From positions 4,690,501 through 4,754,500 of the forward strand of contig NZ_WBXN01000004.1 in the NCBI RefSeq assembly GCF_008973465.1: a stretch of 64,000 nucleotides of DNA, given 5' to 3'. Every line of letters begins with the position of its first letter. The first letter of the stretch is position 1. Position numbers and translations under genes: made by a program. The DNA comes from Streptomyces sp. SS1-1 (GTDB lineage: Bacteria > Actinomycetota > Actinomycetes > Streptomycetales > Streptomycetaceae). This document shows, one piece after another, positions 52,954-61,011 of the stretch. The notes beneath the pieces are model-generated. The model was not told where the DNA came from and did no database searches. It saw nothing but the letters and a program-made list of their open reading frames with translations.

Positions 52954-53196
52954 TCAGACGGCGATCTTCTGCTTCACCTGCGCCAGCGACGGGTTCGTCA
53001 GCGTCGAACCGTCCGCGAACAGCATGGTCGGCACAGTCTGATTTCCGCCATTGGCCTTCTCGACGAACGCGGCGGACTCGGGGTCCTGCTCGATGTTGAT
53101 CTCGGTGTACGCGATGCCCTCGCGGTCCAGCTGCTTCTTCAGCCGCTGGCAGTAGCCGCACCAGGTGGTGCTGTACATCGTCACAGTGCCCTGCAT
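52954..53196 (-). CDS. mrx1: Mycoredoxin (glutaredoxin-like)
   Basis: The 80-residue thioredoxin-fold protein has active site WCGYC near residues 12-16 and the cis-Pro motif TVPTMLF. Mycoredoxin-1 reduces mycothiol mixed disulfides, so it is part of the mycothiol redox system. It is convergent with nudC and divergent from uvrD2. Linkage to nudC and uvrD2 is conserved with mycobacteria (from memory). Confidence 0.92.
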   Translation of the reverse strand: MQGTVTMYSTTWCGYCQRLKKQLDREGIAYTEINIEQDPESAAFVEKANGGNQTVPTMLFADGSTLTNPSLAQVKQKIAV

Positions 53197-53379
53197 GTCT
53201 CGCGCGCTCCTCGGATGGCTCGGGGATCAGGTCGTCCGGTGGGGGAACGTACGGCGGCGGCGCTCCATTCCCACCCGGGGTATGCCGGGCACGTGATGCC
53301 TGCCGCATTCGTACGACTATCCCTGCCCGCCTGTGGACAACCGGCGCGGCCGTCTCCGGCGACCTGGCAGCATGAACGT

Positions 53380-55590
53380 GTGACAGCAGCAACGCACTCC
53401 ACCCTCTTCCCGCAGGTACCGGACTCCCCCGACGCGGTGCTCGAAGGGCTCGACCCCGAGCAGCGCGAGGTGGCGACCGCCCTGCACGGTCCGGTGTGCG
53501 TGCTCGCGGGAGCCGGTACCGGCAAGACCCGGGCCATCACCCACCGCATCGCCTACGGGGTGCGCGCCGGCATCCTCCCGCCCGCCGGCGTCCTCGCCGT
53601 CACCTTCACCGCCCGCGCCGCGGGGGAGATGCGCGGGCGGCTGCGCCAGCTCGGCGCCGCCGGCGTCCAGGCCCGCACATTCCACTCGGCCGCGCTGCGG
53701 CAGCTGCAGTACTTCTGGCCGAAAGCCGTCGGTGGCTCCATGCCGCGGCTCGTCGACCGCAAGATCCAGCTCGTCGCCGACGCGGCTGCCGCTTGCCGCA
53801 TCCGCCTCGACCGCAACGAGCTGCGGGACGTCACCGCCGAGATCGAGTGGTCCAAGGTCACCCAGACCGTCCCCGCCGACTACGCGCTCGCCGCCGCCAA
53901 GGCCGGCCGGGAGGCCCCCCGCGACCCGGCGGAGATCGCCCAGCTCTACACCGTCTACGAGGACCTCAAGCGGGACCGCGCCGTCATCGACTTCGAGGAC
54001 GTCCTGCTGCTCACGGTCGCCGTCCTCCAGGACCGCCAGGACATCGCCGAGCAGGTGCGTTCCCAGTACCAGCACTTCGTGGTCGACGAGTACCAGGACG
54101 TCAGCCCCCTCCAGCAGCGCCTGCTGGAGCTGTGGCTCGGCGACCGCGACAGCCTCTGCGTGGTGGGGGACGCCAGCCAGACGATTTACTCGTTCACCGG
54201 CGCCACCCCGGACCATCTGCTCGACTTCCGTACCCGTCACCCCGGCGCCACCGTCGTCAAGCTGGTCCGCGACTACCGCTCCACCCCGCAGGTCGTCCGT
54301 CTCGCCAACGGTCTGCTCTCCCAGGCCCGCGGCCGCGCCGCCGACCACCGGCTGGAACTGGTCTCCCAGCGCGACCCCGGCCCCGAGCCCGTCTACACCG
54401 AGTACACCGACGAACCGGCCGAGGCCGAGGGCGCCGCCCGGCGCATCCGCGACCTGATGGACGCCGGTGTCCCGGCCGCCGAGATCGCCGTCCTGTTCCG
54501 GACGAACTCCCAGTCCGAGACCTATGAGCAGGCCCTCGCCGACGCGGGCATCCCCTACCAGCTGCGCGGCGCCGAGCGGTTCTTCGACCGGCCCGAGGTG
54601 CGCAAGGCGATCGTCGCCCTGCGCGGCGCGGCCCGCTTCGGCGGCAACGACTCGCTCCTGGACGACGCCGTGGGCCTGCCCTCGCAGGTGCGTGCCGTGC
54701 TGTCGGGGGAGGGCTGGACGTCCGAGCCCCCGGCCGGCTCGGGTGCCGTCAGAGAGCGCTGGGAGTCGCTGGCCGCCCTCGTCCACCTCGCGCAGGACTT
54801 CGCCAAGGCCAAGCCCGGCGCCACCCTCGCCGACCTGGTCGCCGAGCTCGACGAGCGGGCGAACGCCCAGCACGCCCCTACCGTCCAGGGCGTCACCCTC
54901 GCCTCGCTGCACTCGGCGAAGGGCCTGGAGTGGGACGCCGTCTTCCTGGTCGGTGTCGCCGAGGGGATGATGCCGATCTCCTACGCCAAGACCGACGAGC
55001 AGGTCGAGGAGGAGCGGCGCCTGCTGTACGTGGGCGTCACCCGCGCCCGGCGCCACCTCCATCTCTCCTGGGCGCTGACCCGCGCACCGGGCGGCCGTCC
55101 CAACCGCCGGCCCAGCCGATTCCTGGACGGGTTGCGTCCCGGATCCGGGGGCGTCGCGGGCCGGTCGGCGGCCGGGGGCGGTGCCGCCGGCGTCGAGCGG
55201 GGCTACACGCGCGGGTACACCGGCCGGCGTGAGGACGCCCCGAGACGCAGGCAGCGCAGCCCGGCCCGCTGCCGGGTATGCGGGCGCACCCTCATCGACG
55301 CCGGTGAGATGAAGCTGATGCGCTGCGAGAGCTGCCCCTCCGACATGAACGAGGGCTTGTACGAGCGGCTGCGCGACTGGCGGGCGGACCAGGCGCGGCG
55401 CAGCGGCCAGCCCGACTTCTGCGTCTTCACGGACCGGACCCTGATGGCGATCGCCGAGGCGGAGCCGAGCAGTCCGGATGAGTTGGCCCGTATTCCAGGT
55501 CTCCTCAAACGGAAGCTCGACCGCTACGGAACCGATGTTCTGGCCATATGTGCAGGTCAGGAGGTCGGGGAGAGCGAGATCGGGGGCTGA
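53380..55590 (+). CDS. uvrD2: UvrD2 DNA helicase with HRDC domain
   Basis: The 736-residue superfamily 1 helicase has Walker A AGAGTGKTRAI, VDEYQDVSP, DASQTIYSF and LHSAKGLEWD. Typical of UvrD2, a four-Cys zinc-type module (CRVCGRTL and CESCPSD) precedes an HRDC domain (PDFCVFTDRTLMAIAE to KLDRYG). It acts in DNA repair. The GTG at 53380 fits the N-terminus and has CAGCAT 6 nt upstream. Longer in-frame sequence belongs to unrelated regions. It lies directly upstream of the wblC promoter, a conserved pairing. Confidence 0.93.
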   Translation: MTAATHSTLFPQVPDSPDAVLEGLDPEQREVATALHGPVCVLAGAGTGKTRAITHRIAYGVRAGILPPAGVLAVTFTARAAGEMRGRLRQLGAAGVQARTFHSAALRQLQYFWPKAVGGSMPRLVDRKIQLVADAAAACRIRLDRNELRDVTAEIEWSKVTQTVPADYALAAAKAGREAPRDPAEIAQLYTVYEDLKRDRAVIDFEDVLLLTVAVLQDRQDIAEQVRSQYQHFVVDEYQDVSPLQQRLLELWLGDRDSLCVVGDASQTIYSFTGATPDHLLDFRTRHPGATVVKLVRDYRSTPQVVRLANGLLSQARGRAADHRLELVSQRDPGPEPVYTEYTDEPAEAEGAARRIRDLMDAGVPAAEIAVLFRTNSQSETYEQALADAGIPYQLRGAERFFDRPEVRKAIVALRGAARFGGNDSLLDDAVGLPSQVRAVLSGEGWTSEPPAGSGAVRERWESLAALVHLAQDFAKAKPGATLADLVAELDERANAQHAPTVQGVTLASLHSAKGLEWDAVFLVGVAEGMMPISYAKTDEQVEEERRLLYVGVTRARRHLHLSWALTRAPGGRPNRRPSRFLDGLRPGSGGVAGRSAAGGGAAGVERGYTRGYTGRREDAPRRRQRSPARCRVCGRTLIDAGEMKLMRCESCPSDMNEGLYERLRDWRADQARRSGQPDFCVFTDRTLMAIAEAEPSSPDELARIPGLLKRKLDRYGTDVLAICAGQEVGESEIGG

Positions 55591-55604
55591 GGAGAACTCG
55601 TCGC

Positions 55605-55643
55605 AAAAATAGTTTGCGCATGCCCCAGCGATCCCCATAGGTT
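55605..55643 (+). promoter_or_regulatory. wblC promoter with upstream AT-rich WhiB7 element
   Basis: The -35 TTGCGC (55614-55619) and -10 TAGGTT (55638-55643) are 18 nt apart. AAAAATAGT abuts the -35 on its upstream side. This AT-rich patch next to the -35 is the known signature of WhiB7/WblC-activated promoters, where the AT-hook binds. Autoactivation of wblC is therefore expected. Confidence 0.75.
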
Positions 55644-55661
55644 CTTAACCACGCGAACGGA

Positions 55662-55727
55662 GGCCTTCTCGGAGGCCCCTGATCCGTGATGTACTTGCAT
55701 ACCCGCAGGACTGGTTCACACCAGTCC
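55662..55727 (+). promoter_or_regulatory. Two leader hairpins upstream of the wblC uORF
   Basis: GGCCT/AGGCC (55662-55677) and the perfect GGACTGG-TTCACA-CCAGTCC (55708-55727) lie between the transcription start and the uORF Shine-Dalgarno. They may organise the leader RNA or influence uORF loading. Confidence 0.45.
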
Positions 55728-55755
55728 CCCGAGACGCCGAGAGGAGGCGAGTCCA

Positions 55756-56082
55756 GTGATCAGCATCAACGCCAGCTCCATCAGCACCGCCAAAATGACC
55801 GATCGCTCGGTCGTCGCCTCCCTGTGCATGCTCGGCGCCTCGGACCTGGGCACCGGTCTGTCCGGCATTCGTGCCGGTCGTCCGGCGTCCGCCGTGTCCC
55901 TCGCGGGCCTTCCCGTCCGCGAGCGCAATGAGCGACCGACCAAGGCACTGGAAGCGGCAGTAGTGGCACAGGCGAAGGCCTATGCCTTTACGGCGACCGG
56001 TGCCGGATTCCGGAAGCAGACGACGCAGCACCACCAGATGTGGGCCTTCCGTGGGCCAGAACCCTGGAGTGATCCAGCCTGA
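55756..56082 (+). CDS. Long upstream ORF in the wblC leader
   Basis: The 108-codon ORF starts at a GTG with GAGGAGG 9 nt upstream, begins MISINASSISTAKMTDRSVV and ends 26 nt before the attenuator hairpin. In Streptomyces and mycobacteria, uORF translation in the wblC/whiB7 leader controls readthrough. When antibiotics stall ribosomes, terminator formation is blocked and wblC is transcribed. The peptide itself has no recognised domain. Its codons overlap the region that would form alternative RNA structures. Confidence 0.75.
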   Translation: MISINASSISTAKMTDRSVVASLCMLGASDLGTGLSGIRAGRPASAVSLAGLPVRERNERPTKALEAAVVAQAKAYAFTATGAGFRKQTTQHHQMWAFRGPEPWSDPA

Positions 56083-56107
56083 TCGCCTGATCAGGCCGGC
56101 GCCTTCA

Positions 56108-56150
56108 GGGCCGCGGAACCCCATCCGGGATCCGCGGCCCTTCTGTTTGT
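56108..56150 (+). terminator. wblC attenuator
   Basis: GGGCCGCGGA and TCCGCGGCCC form a perfect 10 bp stem with a 13 nt loop. It is followed by TTCTGTTTGT, an unusually T-rich tail for this genome. It sits between the uORF stop and wblC, the position of the conditional terminator in this riboregulator. Confidence 0.85.
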
Positions 56151-56258
56151 CCTCTCACAGGGGACGACAGAGCGAAGGGGCCTCGGGACAGGCAAGACCC
56201 GGTACCAGCCGCCAACCGGTCCAACAGGACCGGAACGAACAGACGAGGAAGACGAACC

Positions 56259-56627
56259 GTGCAACTCGAAGCGCACGCCCCGTCCGTACCGCCTTCAGAC
56301 GTGATTCCCAAGCCTGGCTCCACGGAGGACCCGACCTTGATCCCCCTCACCGCGCTCACCGCGCTCGACGACGCCATCGAGAACCTCGGCGTGCCCGTCC
56401 CCTGCCGCTCCTACGACCCGGAGGTCTTCTTCGCCGAGTCGCCGGCGGACGTCGAGTACGCCAAGTCCCTCTGCCGCACCTGCCCGCTGATGGAGGCCTG
56501 CCTCGCCGGCGCCAAGGAGCGGCGTGAGCCCTGGGGCGTCTGGGGTGGCGAGCTGTTCGTCCAGGGTGTCGTCGTCGCCCGGAAGCGGCCGCGTGGCCGC
56601 CCGCGCAAGAACCCGGTCACGGCATGA
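56259..56627 (+). CDS. wblC: WblC/WhiB7 antibiotic-response regulator
   Basis: The 122-residue WhiB protein has Fe-S ligands Cys49, Cys72, Cys75 and Cys81 and the G[VI]WGG turn (EPWGVWGG, 90-97). The C-terminal AT-hook RGRPRKN (112-118) defines the WhiB7/WblC subgroup. It binds the housekeeping sigma factor and activates intrinsic ribosomal-antibiotic resistance genes. The GTG at 56259 has GAGGAAG upstream. Expression is controlled by the leader uORF and attenuator. Its stop overlaps the next ATG (ATGA). Confidence 0.96.
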   Translation: MQLEAHAPSVPPSDVIPKPGSTEDPTLIPLTALTALDDAIENLGVPVPCRSYDPEVFFAESPADVEYAKSLCRTCPLMEACLAGAKERREPWGVWGGELFVQGVVVARKRPRGRPRKNPVTA

Positions 56628-56947
56628 ACATCACCGGAACGATCGACCGCCCCCTCACGCACGACCCCCAGAAGCAGGCCCCGATGAAGCCGTCCACCGA
56701 CGAGACCGCAGGCACCGCGCCTGAAGACTTCACCAACAGTGGCGCCACCACCGCGCGCCAGAACAGGAACCGAGAGATGCAACTCATCCAAGAAGCCCTG
56801 GCACGTGCGCATATGCACGACCTCCAGCACCAGGCGCAGCAGGAGCGACAGGCCGTCCGCCTGGTGACCGCTCGCCGGATGCAGCGCCGGGCCGAGCGCG
56901 CCTCGCTGCGCGCCCGCCGCGCGCTGGCCATGGCGGTCATGCAGTAA
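56624..56947 (+). CDS. Basic helical protein translationally coupled to wblC
   Basis: The 107-residue protein starts in an ATGA overlap with the wblC stop, so it should share the wblC transcript and respond to antibiotics. Its N-terminus is polar and disordered. The C-terminal half is one long Arg/Gln/Ala helix (AHMHDLQHQAQQERQAVRL; RMQRRAERASLRARRALAMA), which could bind nucleic acid or ribosomes. No family is recognised. A strong terminator follows. Confidence 0.72.
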   Translation: MNITGTIDRPLTHDPQKQAPMKPSTDETAGTAPEDFTNSGATTARQNRNREMQLIQEALARAHMHDLQHQAQQERQAVRLVTARRMQRRAERASLRARRALAMAVMQ

Positions 56948-56956
56948 TCGCCGCCG

Positions 56957-56978
56957 GCCGGTGGGTCTCCCCACCGGC
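56957..56978 (+). terminator. First hairpin after the wblC operon
   Basis: GCCGGTGGG and CCCACCGGC pair perfectly around a 4 nt loop. It precedes a second, stronger hairpin. Confidence 0.55.
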
Positions 56979-56993
56979 AGGGCACCGACTCCC

Positions 56994-57030
56994 GCGGGGG
57001 CCGATCCGTCACGAACGGAGCGGCCCCCGC
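56994..57030 (+). terminator. Main terminator of the wblC operon
   Basis: GCGGGGGCCG pairs with CGGCCCCCGC, and the stem extends as TCCGT/ACGGA around a 5 nt loop, 15 bp in total. Confidence 0.8.
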
Positions 57031-57078
57031 CGTGCGTTGTCCGGGCACCCGGCAGGCGCCGGCGTTATCGTCGGGTGG

Positions 57079-57288
57079 GTGACGAGTCCTCCCCGCGGCG
57101 ACGGAGACCGCGGCTCCGACGCCGGACCTGAGCCGATGGTGTGCGCCCGCTGCGGCGCCCGTAGCGAGGAACCGCGACCCACCTGGACCTGCTCCGTGGA
57201 GAACGGCGTCCGGGTCCACTTCTGCGACACCTGCTCGCGAGAGAACCTTCGCGCGATCGAGGGCCGGCTCGACTCCGCCTGGTGGTAG
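57079..57288 (+). CDS. Small zinc-ribbon protein
   Basis: The 69-residue protein has CxxC pairs (CARCGARSEE and FCDTCSREN) spaced about 25 residues apart with a further Cys (WTCSVENG). This indicates a zinc ribbon. The GTG at 57079 has no Shine-Dalgarno but TATCGT lies 7 nt upstream. The function is unknown. It converges on the ABC1 kinase gene. Confidence 0.72.
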   Translation: MTSPPRGDGDRGSDAGPEPMVCARCGARSEEPRPTWTCSVENGVRVHFCDTCSRENLRAIEGRLDSAWW

Positions 57289-57298
57289 CCCCGGCCGC

Positions 57299-58693
57299 TC
57301 AGGCCTCCGCCGCCTCCGCCGCCGAGTCCTCCGCCGCCGAGTCCTCTTCGTCCGTCAGGTCTTCCGGTGCGAACCCCGGCAGCCACTCCTCCAGTTCCTG
57401 GCGGAGCCGGACCGTCGCGCCCAGCTGGCACAGCACGCCGATGGTGCTCAGCGTCACCCGGTGGATGAGGAGATAGGCGGGGGGCAGGTTGAGTCGCTTG
57501 CCCAGCTGGTAGGCGGGGGAGCGGGGGTCGGCCACCCGGGCCGCCTGACTGCGCATCCAGCCGCGGGTGAAGGTGAACTCCTCGACCTGGGCCGGTTCGA
57601 TGATCGGCAGCAGGTAGTCCATGACGGCGTCGGGCTCCAGGTCGATCGTCTCCTTGACGAAGCCCTCGGCGCACAGCATCTCGTAGACCGCGTCCGCGTC
57701 ACCGTCCAGCGTCATCCGCAGGGACTCCCCGATCGGCGTCGGCAGGCCACCCGGGAGCCGGTCGACGGTGCCGAAGTCCAGCACGCCCAGCCGCCAGTCG
57801 TCCTCGCCCTCCGGGCCGCCCGGCAGCAGACGGAAGTTCCCCGGGTGGGGGTCGGCGTGCAGCAGGCCGGTGCGGGCCGGGCCGGAGAAGAGGAACCGGG
57901 CCAGGAGCTGACCGGCGCGGTCGCGCTGCTCCTCGGTGCCGTCGGAGATCACCTCCGCGAGCGGCACCCCGTCGATCCACTCCGTGATCAGCACCTCGTC
58001 GCTCTGGTGGACGACCTCCGGCACGACGACGTCCGGGTCGTCCGCGAACTCCTCCGCGTGCGCCTGCTGTGCCTGCGCCTCCAGACCGTAGTCCAGCTCT
58101 TCGGAGACGCGGTCCTTCAGCTCCGCGATCAGGGGCTTGATGTCCATGCCCGGGATCAGGGGGCCCAGCAGCCGGGCGAACCGGCTCAGCTGGTTCAGGT
58201 CGGACAGCAGGGCCTCCCCGGCTCCGGGGTACTGCACCTTGACCGCGACCTCCCGGCCGTCGTGCCACACGCCCCGGTGGACCTGGCCGATCGACGCGGC
58301 GGCGGCCGGCTTGTCCTCGAACTCCAGGAACAGGTCGTGCCAGTCCTCGCCGAGCCGGTCCGTCAGTACCGCGTGCACGGTGCGGGTCGGCATCGGGGGC
58401 GCGGCCTCCTGGAGCTTGGTGAGGGCCGCCCGGTACGGCCCGGCGACCTCCTCCGGCAGGGCCGACTCGAAGACGGACAGGGCCTGCCCGAACTTCATGG
58501 CGCCGCCCTTGAGCTCGCCGAGGACCTTGAACAGCTGCTCGGCGGTCCGCTGCTGCAGTTCGCGGCCGACGATCTCCGCGGACTCGCCGACGATCCGCTT
58601 GCCGAGTCCCCAGGTCGCGCGCCCGGCGAAGCCGAGCGGCAGCGCGGCGAGCTTGGCGGTGCGGGTGACCGCCTTGCGCGGAAGATCAGACAT
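57299..58693 (-). CDS. ABC1/AarF-family atypical kinase
   Basis: The 464-residue protein has ABC1-family motifs: KxGQ (MKFGQALSVFESALPEE), the Ala-rich loop AAASIGQVHRGV, VAVKVQYPG, and the catalytic-type ADPHPGNF and LDFGTVDRL. ABC1 proteins are membrane-associated ATPases or kinases linked to quinone and lipid metabolism. The C-terminus ends in a short SAAE repeat. The ATG at 58693 has GGAGGG upstream and lies 8 nt inside the ThiF-like gene, so translation is coupled. Its homologue neighbours whiB7 in mycobacteria (from memory). Confidence 0.92.
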   Translation of the reverse strand: MSDLPRKAVTRTAKLAALPLGFAGRATWGLGKRIVGESAEIVGRELQQRTAEQLFKVLGELKGGAMKFGQALSVFESALPEEVAGPYRAALTKLQEAAPPMPTRTVHAVLTDRLGEDWHDLFLEFEDKPAAAASIGQVHRGVWHDGREVAVKVQYPGAGEALLSDLNQLSRFARLLGPLIPGMDIKPLIAELKDRVSEELDYGLEAQAQQAHAEEFADDPDVVVPEVVHQSDEVLITEWIDGVPLAEVISDGTEEQRDRAGQLLARFLFSGPARTGLLHADPHPGNFRLLPGGPEGEDDWRLGVLDFGTVDRLPGGLPTPIGESLRMTLDGDADAVYEMLCAEGFVKETIDLEPDAVMDYLLPIIEPAQVEEFTFTRGWMRSQAARVADPRSPAYQLGKRLNLPPAYLLIHRVTLSTIGVLCQLGATVRLRQELEEWLPGFAPEDLTDEEDSAAEDSAAEAAEA

Positions 58694-60041
58694 GCGCCCT
58701 CCAGATCCGAGCCGGCCGTGCGGTGTCCGCCTCGCGGCGTGGCTTCTTCGACGGCCGTTCCTCCGCCATTGTCTCGTGCGACCCCTCCTCGGCGGAGGGG
58801 TGTTCCTCCTCACCTTTGTCCGCCGCACCGCATGGGCAGGCACGATGCGCCCACACCGGGCGGGCGTGCCAGGTCAGACCGGGTAGTGACACCTCCCAGC
58901 GTGCGCCCGCCGTCGACGGGATCCGGCCGTCGAGGAAGGCCAGCGCGTGCGCGGCGGCCAGTCCGGCGACGGTCGTCGCGAGTGCGACGTCACAGGGCGG
59001 CACCGGCCGGGCCCGCCCCCGGCCCGACCGCCACTGGGTCACCAGGCGGGGCCAGACCGGGTCCCGGTCCGTGCGGTCCGCTTCGAGGCATCCGGCGCAG
59101 GCCGTCTCGCCGGGCAGGACGAGAGGACCGACCACGCCGGTGCCCTCGATTACGCCGACGTACAGATGGGGCGTACCGGAGTCGATCAGCGGTTCCGCCG
59201 CGGACGGGGACGGGGCGTGCACACCGACGTCGTCGCGCGGGGCGATGATCACCAGCGAGTGGCCGTGGGCGTCCTGCCCGCGAGGGGAGCGGGCGTCGCG
59301 GCGCGGCGGTCGGTGCGGCGCGTGCCGGCGCGCGACCCGGCGGGCGGCGTCGTCCCGGCGGTCGCCGACCGTCTCCGCGGGCAGCCCGCCCGGCGTCACG
59401 TCCCACGGCTCGACTCGCCCGATGTCGCGCACGTCCACCTCGCCGACCCCGGCCGCCGCCAGCAGCGAGGCCAGCACCGAGCCCACCCGGCCCGCGCCCC
59501 GCACCTGCACGCGCGCGGAGCGGCGGGCTGCGAGCCGGCCGATCGCCTCGCCCGGCTCGGACGTGGTCAGGGACAGCGACGCCAGGTCGGGACGCAGCCG
59601 GTCCAGGACCGCCTTTCTGCGCCGCAGCCAGTCGCCCCCGGGCCCGCCGCCCCGGGCGTCGTCGAGCAGACCGGCGTGCGCGAGCCGTCGCAGCAGTCCG
59701 TCGACATGGCCGTCGGGGAGATCCATCCGCCGCCCCTCCTCGCGCAGCAGCTCCGGTCCCCGGGTGCCGTTCAGCAGGTCGAGGAAACTGCCCGTCGCGG
59801 TGTCCATCGGCCCCAGCGTCAGCGCGTGCGCCGGAGTCATCCCGAATTGCACCGTGCCGAGGTCCCGCCAGCCGCGCCTCAACGCGGGCTTCAGCAGAGG
59901 CGCCCGTGGAAGCTCCGCCCCGGTCTCCCGGTCCGCCGTCACCTCCGTCTCCGCCGAACCACCGGGCGAATCAGCCGAAATCGCCGCATCGGTGTCGATG
60001 CCGGTGCCGAAACAGGTCTCGGTCGAAGCTGCAGCGTGCAT
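58686..60041 (-). CDS. ThiF/E1-like adenylyltransferase-fold protein
   Basis: The 451-residue protein has a winged-helix-like N-terminal half (about 40-140). An E1-type Rossmann domain follows with VRGAGRVGSVLASLLAAAGV, DIGRVEPWDV and a zinc-type Cys set (CAGCLEADR; ACPCGAADK). Such proteins adenylate or bind peptide C-termini, and the arrangement recalls cyclodehydratase partner proteins of RiPP pathways, but no precursor peptide is seen. The P-loop Arg finger typical of active E1 enzymes is not obvious. It is cotranscribed with the ABC1 gene. Confidence 0.82.
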   Translation of the reverse strand: MHAAASTETCFGTGIDTDAAISADSPGGSAETEVTADRETGAELPRAPLLKPALRRGWRDLGTVQFGMTPAHALTLGPMDTATGSFLDLLNGTRGPELLREEGRRMDLPDGHVDGLLRRLAHAGLLDDARGGGPGGDWLRRRKAVLDRLRPDLASLSLTTSEPGEAIGRLAARRSARVQVRGAGRVGSVLASLLAAAGVGEVDVRDIGRVEPWDVTPGGLPAETVGDRRDDAARRVARRHAPHRPPRRDARSPRGQDAHGHSLVIIAPRDDVGVHAPSPSAAEPLIDSGTPHLYVGVIEGTGVVGPLVLPGETACAGCLEADRTDRDPVWPRLVTQWRSGRGRARPVPPCDVALATTVAGLAAAHALAFLDGRIPSTAGARWEVSLPGLTWHARPVWAHRACPCGAADKGEEEHPSAEEGSHETMAEERPSKKPRREADTARPARIWRAHV

Positions 60042-60266
60042 GAACAGGCCCCCGTAGCCGTCGTCGTGATGCGTCCCCGTCTGCCGTCGGGAGGCCCGGT
60101 CGTGGCTTCCCGACGGCAGTCAGCATGCCCCGGCGCGGCGATCGGTGCGGAAAGTTGTCCACAGGCAGTGGATATTCGTCGTACAAATCAGACGCCGGGT
60201 GAGGGATCGGAATCGAACCGTCCCGGAGTCGGGACTTCCCCCAGGCGCAACGGGTAACGTCGGGGC

Positions 60267-60863
60267 GTGTCCGCCGACCCACTGCACCGCGCCGGAACGC
60301 CACAGCGCAGTACGACCAGCCCGCCCGTGAGCGGCTCGGGGGCGAACGCGATCGAGGTCCGCAGGAGCGCCCGGCGTCGCCGGACGGTGTCGGCGTACCG
60401 CGAGGGCGATCGCACCATCGTGCTCATCCCCGCCCGGATGTCCGAGGCGGAGGAGCAGCGCTGGGTGCGCGTCATGCTCGACAAGCTGGCCGCCCAGGAG
60501 AGCAAGAAGGTCCTCGGCGACGCCGAACTGTCCGCGCGCGCGGCCCGGTTGTCGGAGCAGTATCTGGACGGACGGGCCCGGCCGGACTCGGTCCGCTGGG
60601 TCACCAACCAGAACACCCGCTGGGGTTCGTGCACCCCGGCCGAGGGCAGCATCCGGCTTTCCCACCGGCTGCAGGGCATGCCCGAGTACGTCGTGGACTA
60701 CGTCCTCCTGCACGAGCTCGCGCATCTCCTCGTCCCCGGTCACGGGCCGCGCTTCTGGCGGCTGCTGGAGGCGTATCCGCGCACCGAACGGGCCAGGGGC
60801 TATCTCGAAGGGGTCGTCGCCGCCGAGCGTCTGCCCCACCTCCCCGCCGCCCGGGGCGAGTGA
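60267..60863 (+). CDS. YgjP/M48-type metallopeptidase (DUF45)
   Basis: The 198-residue protein has the DUF45 signature. It shows NTRWGSC, then HELAHLLVPGHGPRFW, giving an HExxH zinc site with a downstream His. No signal peptide is present. The GTG has TAACGT 6 nt upstream and no Shine-Dalgarno. It is divergent from the ThiF-like gene. Confidence 0.9.
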   Translation: MSADPLHRAGTPQRSTTSPPVSGSGANAIEVRRSARRRRTVSAYREGDRTIVLIPARMSEAEEQRWVRVMLDKLAAQESKKVLGDAELSARAARLSEQYLDGRARPDSVRWVTNQNTRWGSCTPAEGSIRLSHRLQGMPEYVVDYVLLHELAHLLVPGHGPRFWRLLEAYPRTERARGYLEGVVAAERLPHLPAARGE

Positions 60864-61011
60864 CCGCTCCCGTCCACGCCGTCCCGGGAAGGGGCCTCCG
60901 ACGCCCTCGCGGAAGTTGTGTACCGGGTCTGTACCGGCTTCGTCCGATGTCCGAGTTTGCCGTTAGCCTGTCGCGACGCACTCACTTCGGGATGGGGGAC
61001 GGTCGTTACGC

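Noticed and set aside
52033..53379. In-frame extension of uvrD2 through the nudC and mrx1 region
   Set aside because: It is an Arg/Pro-rich shadow. The helicase N-terminus starts at the GTG at 53380.
58686..60041. RiPP biosynthesis locus around the ThiF-like protein
   Set aside because: No precursor peptide, YcaO, dehydrogenase or exporter is adjacent. The neighbours are an ABC1 kinase and a DUF45 peptidase.
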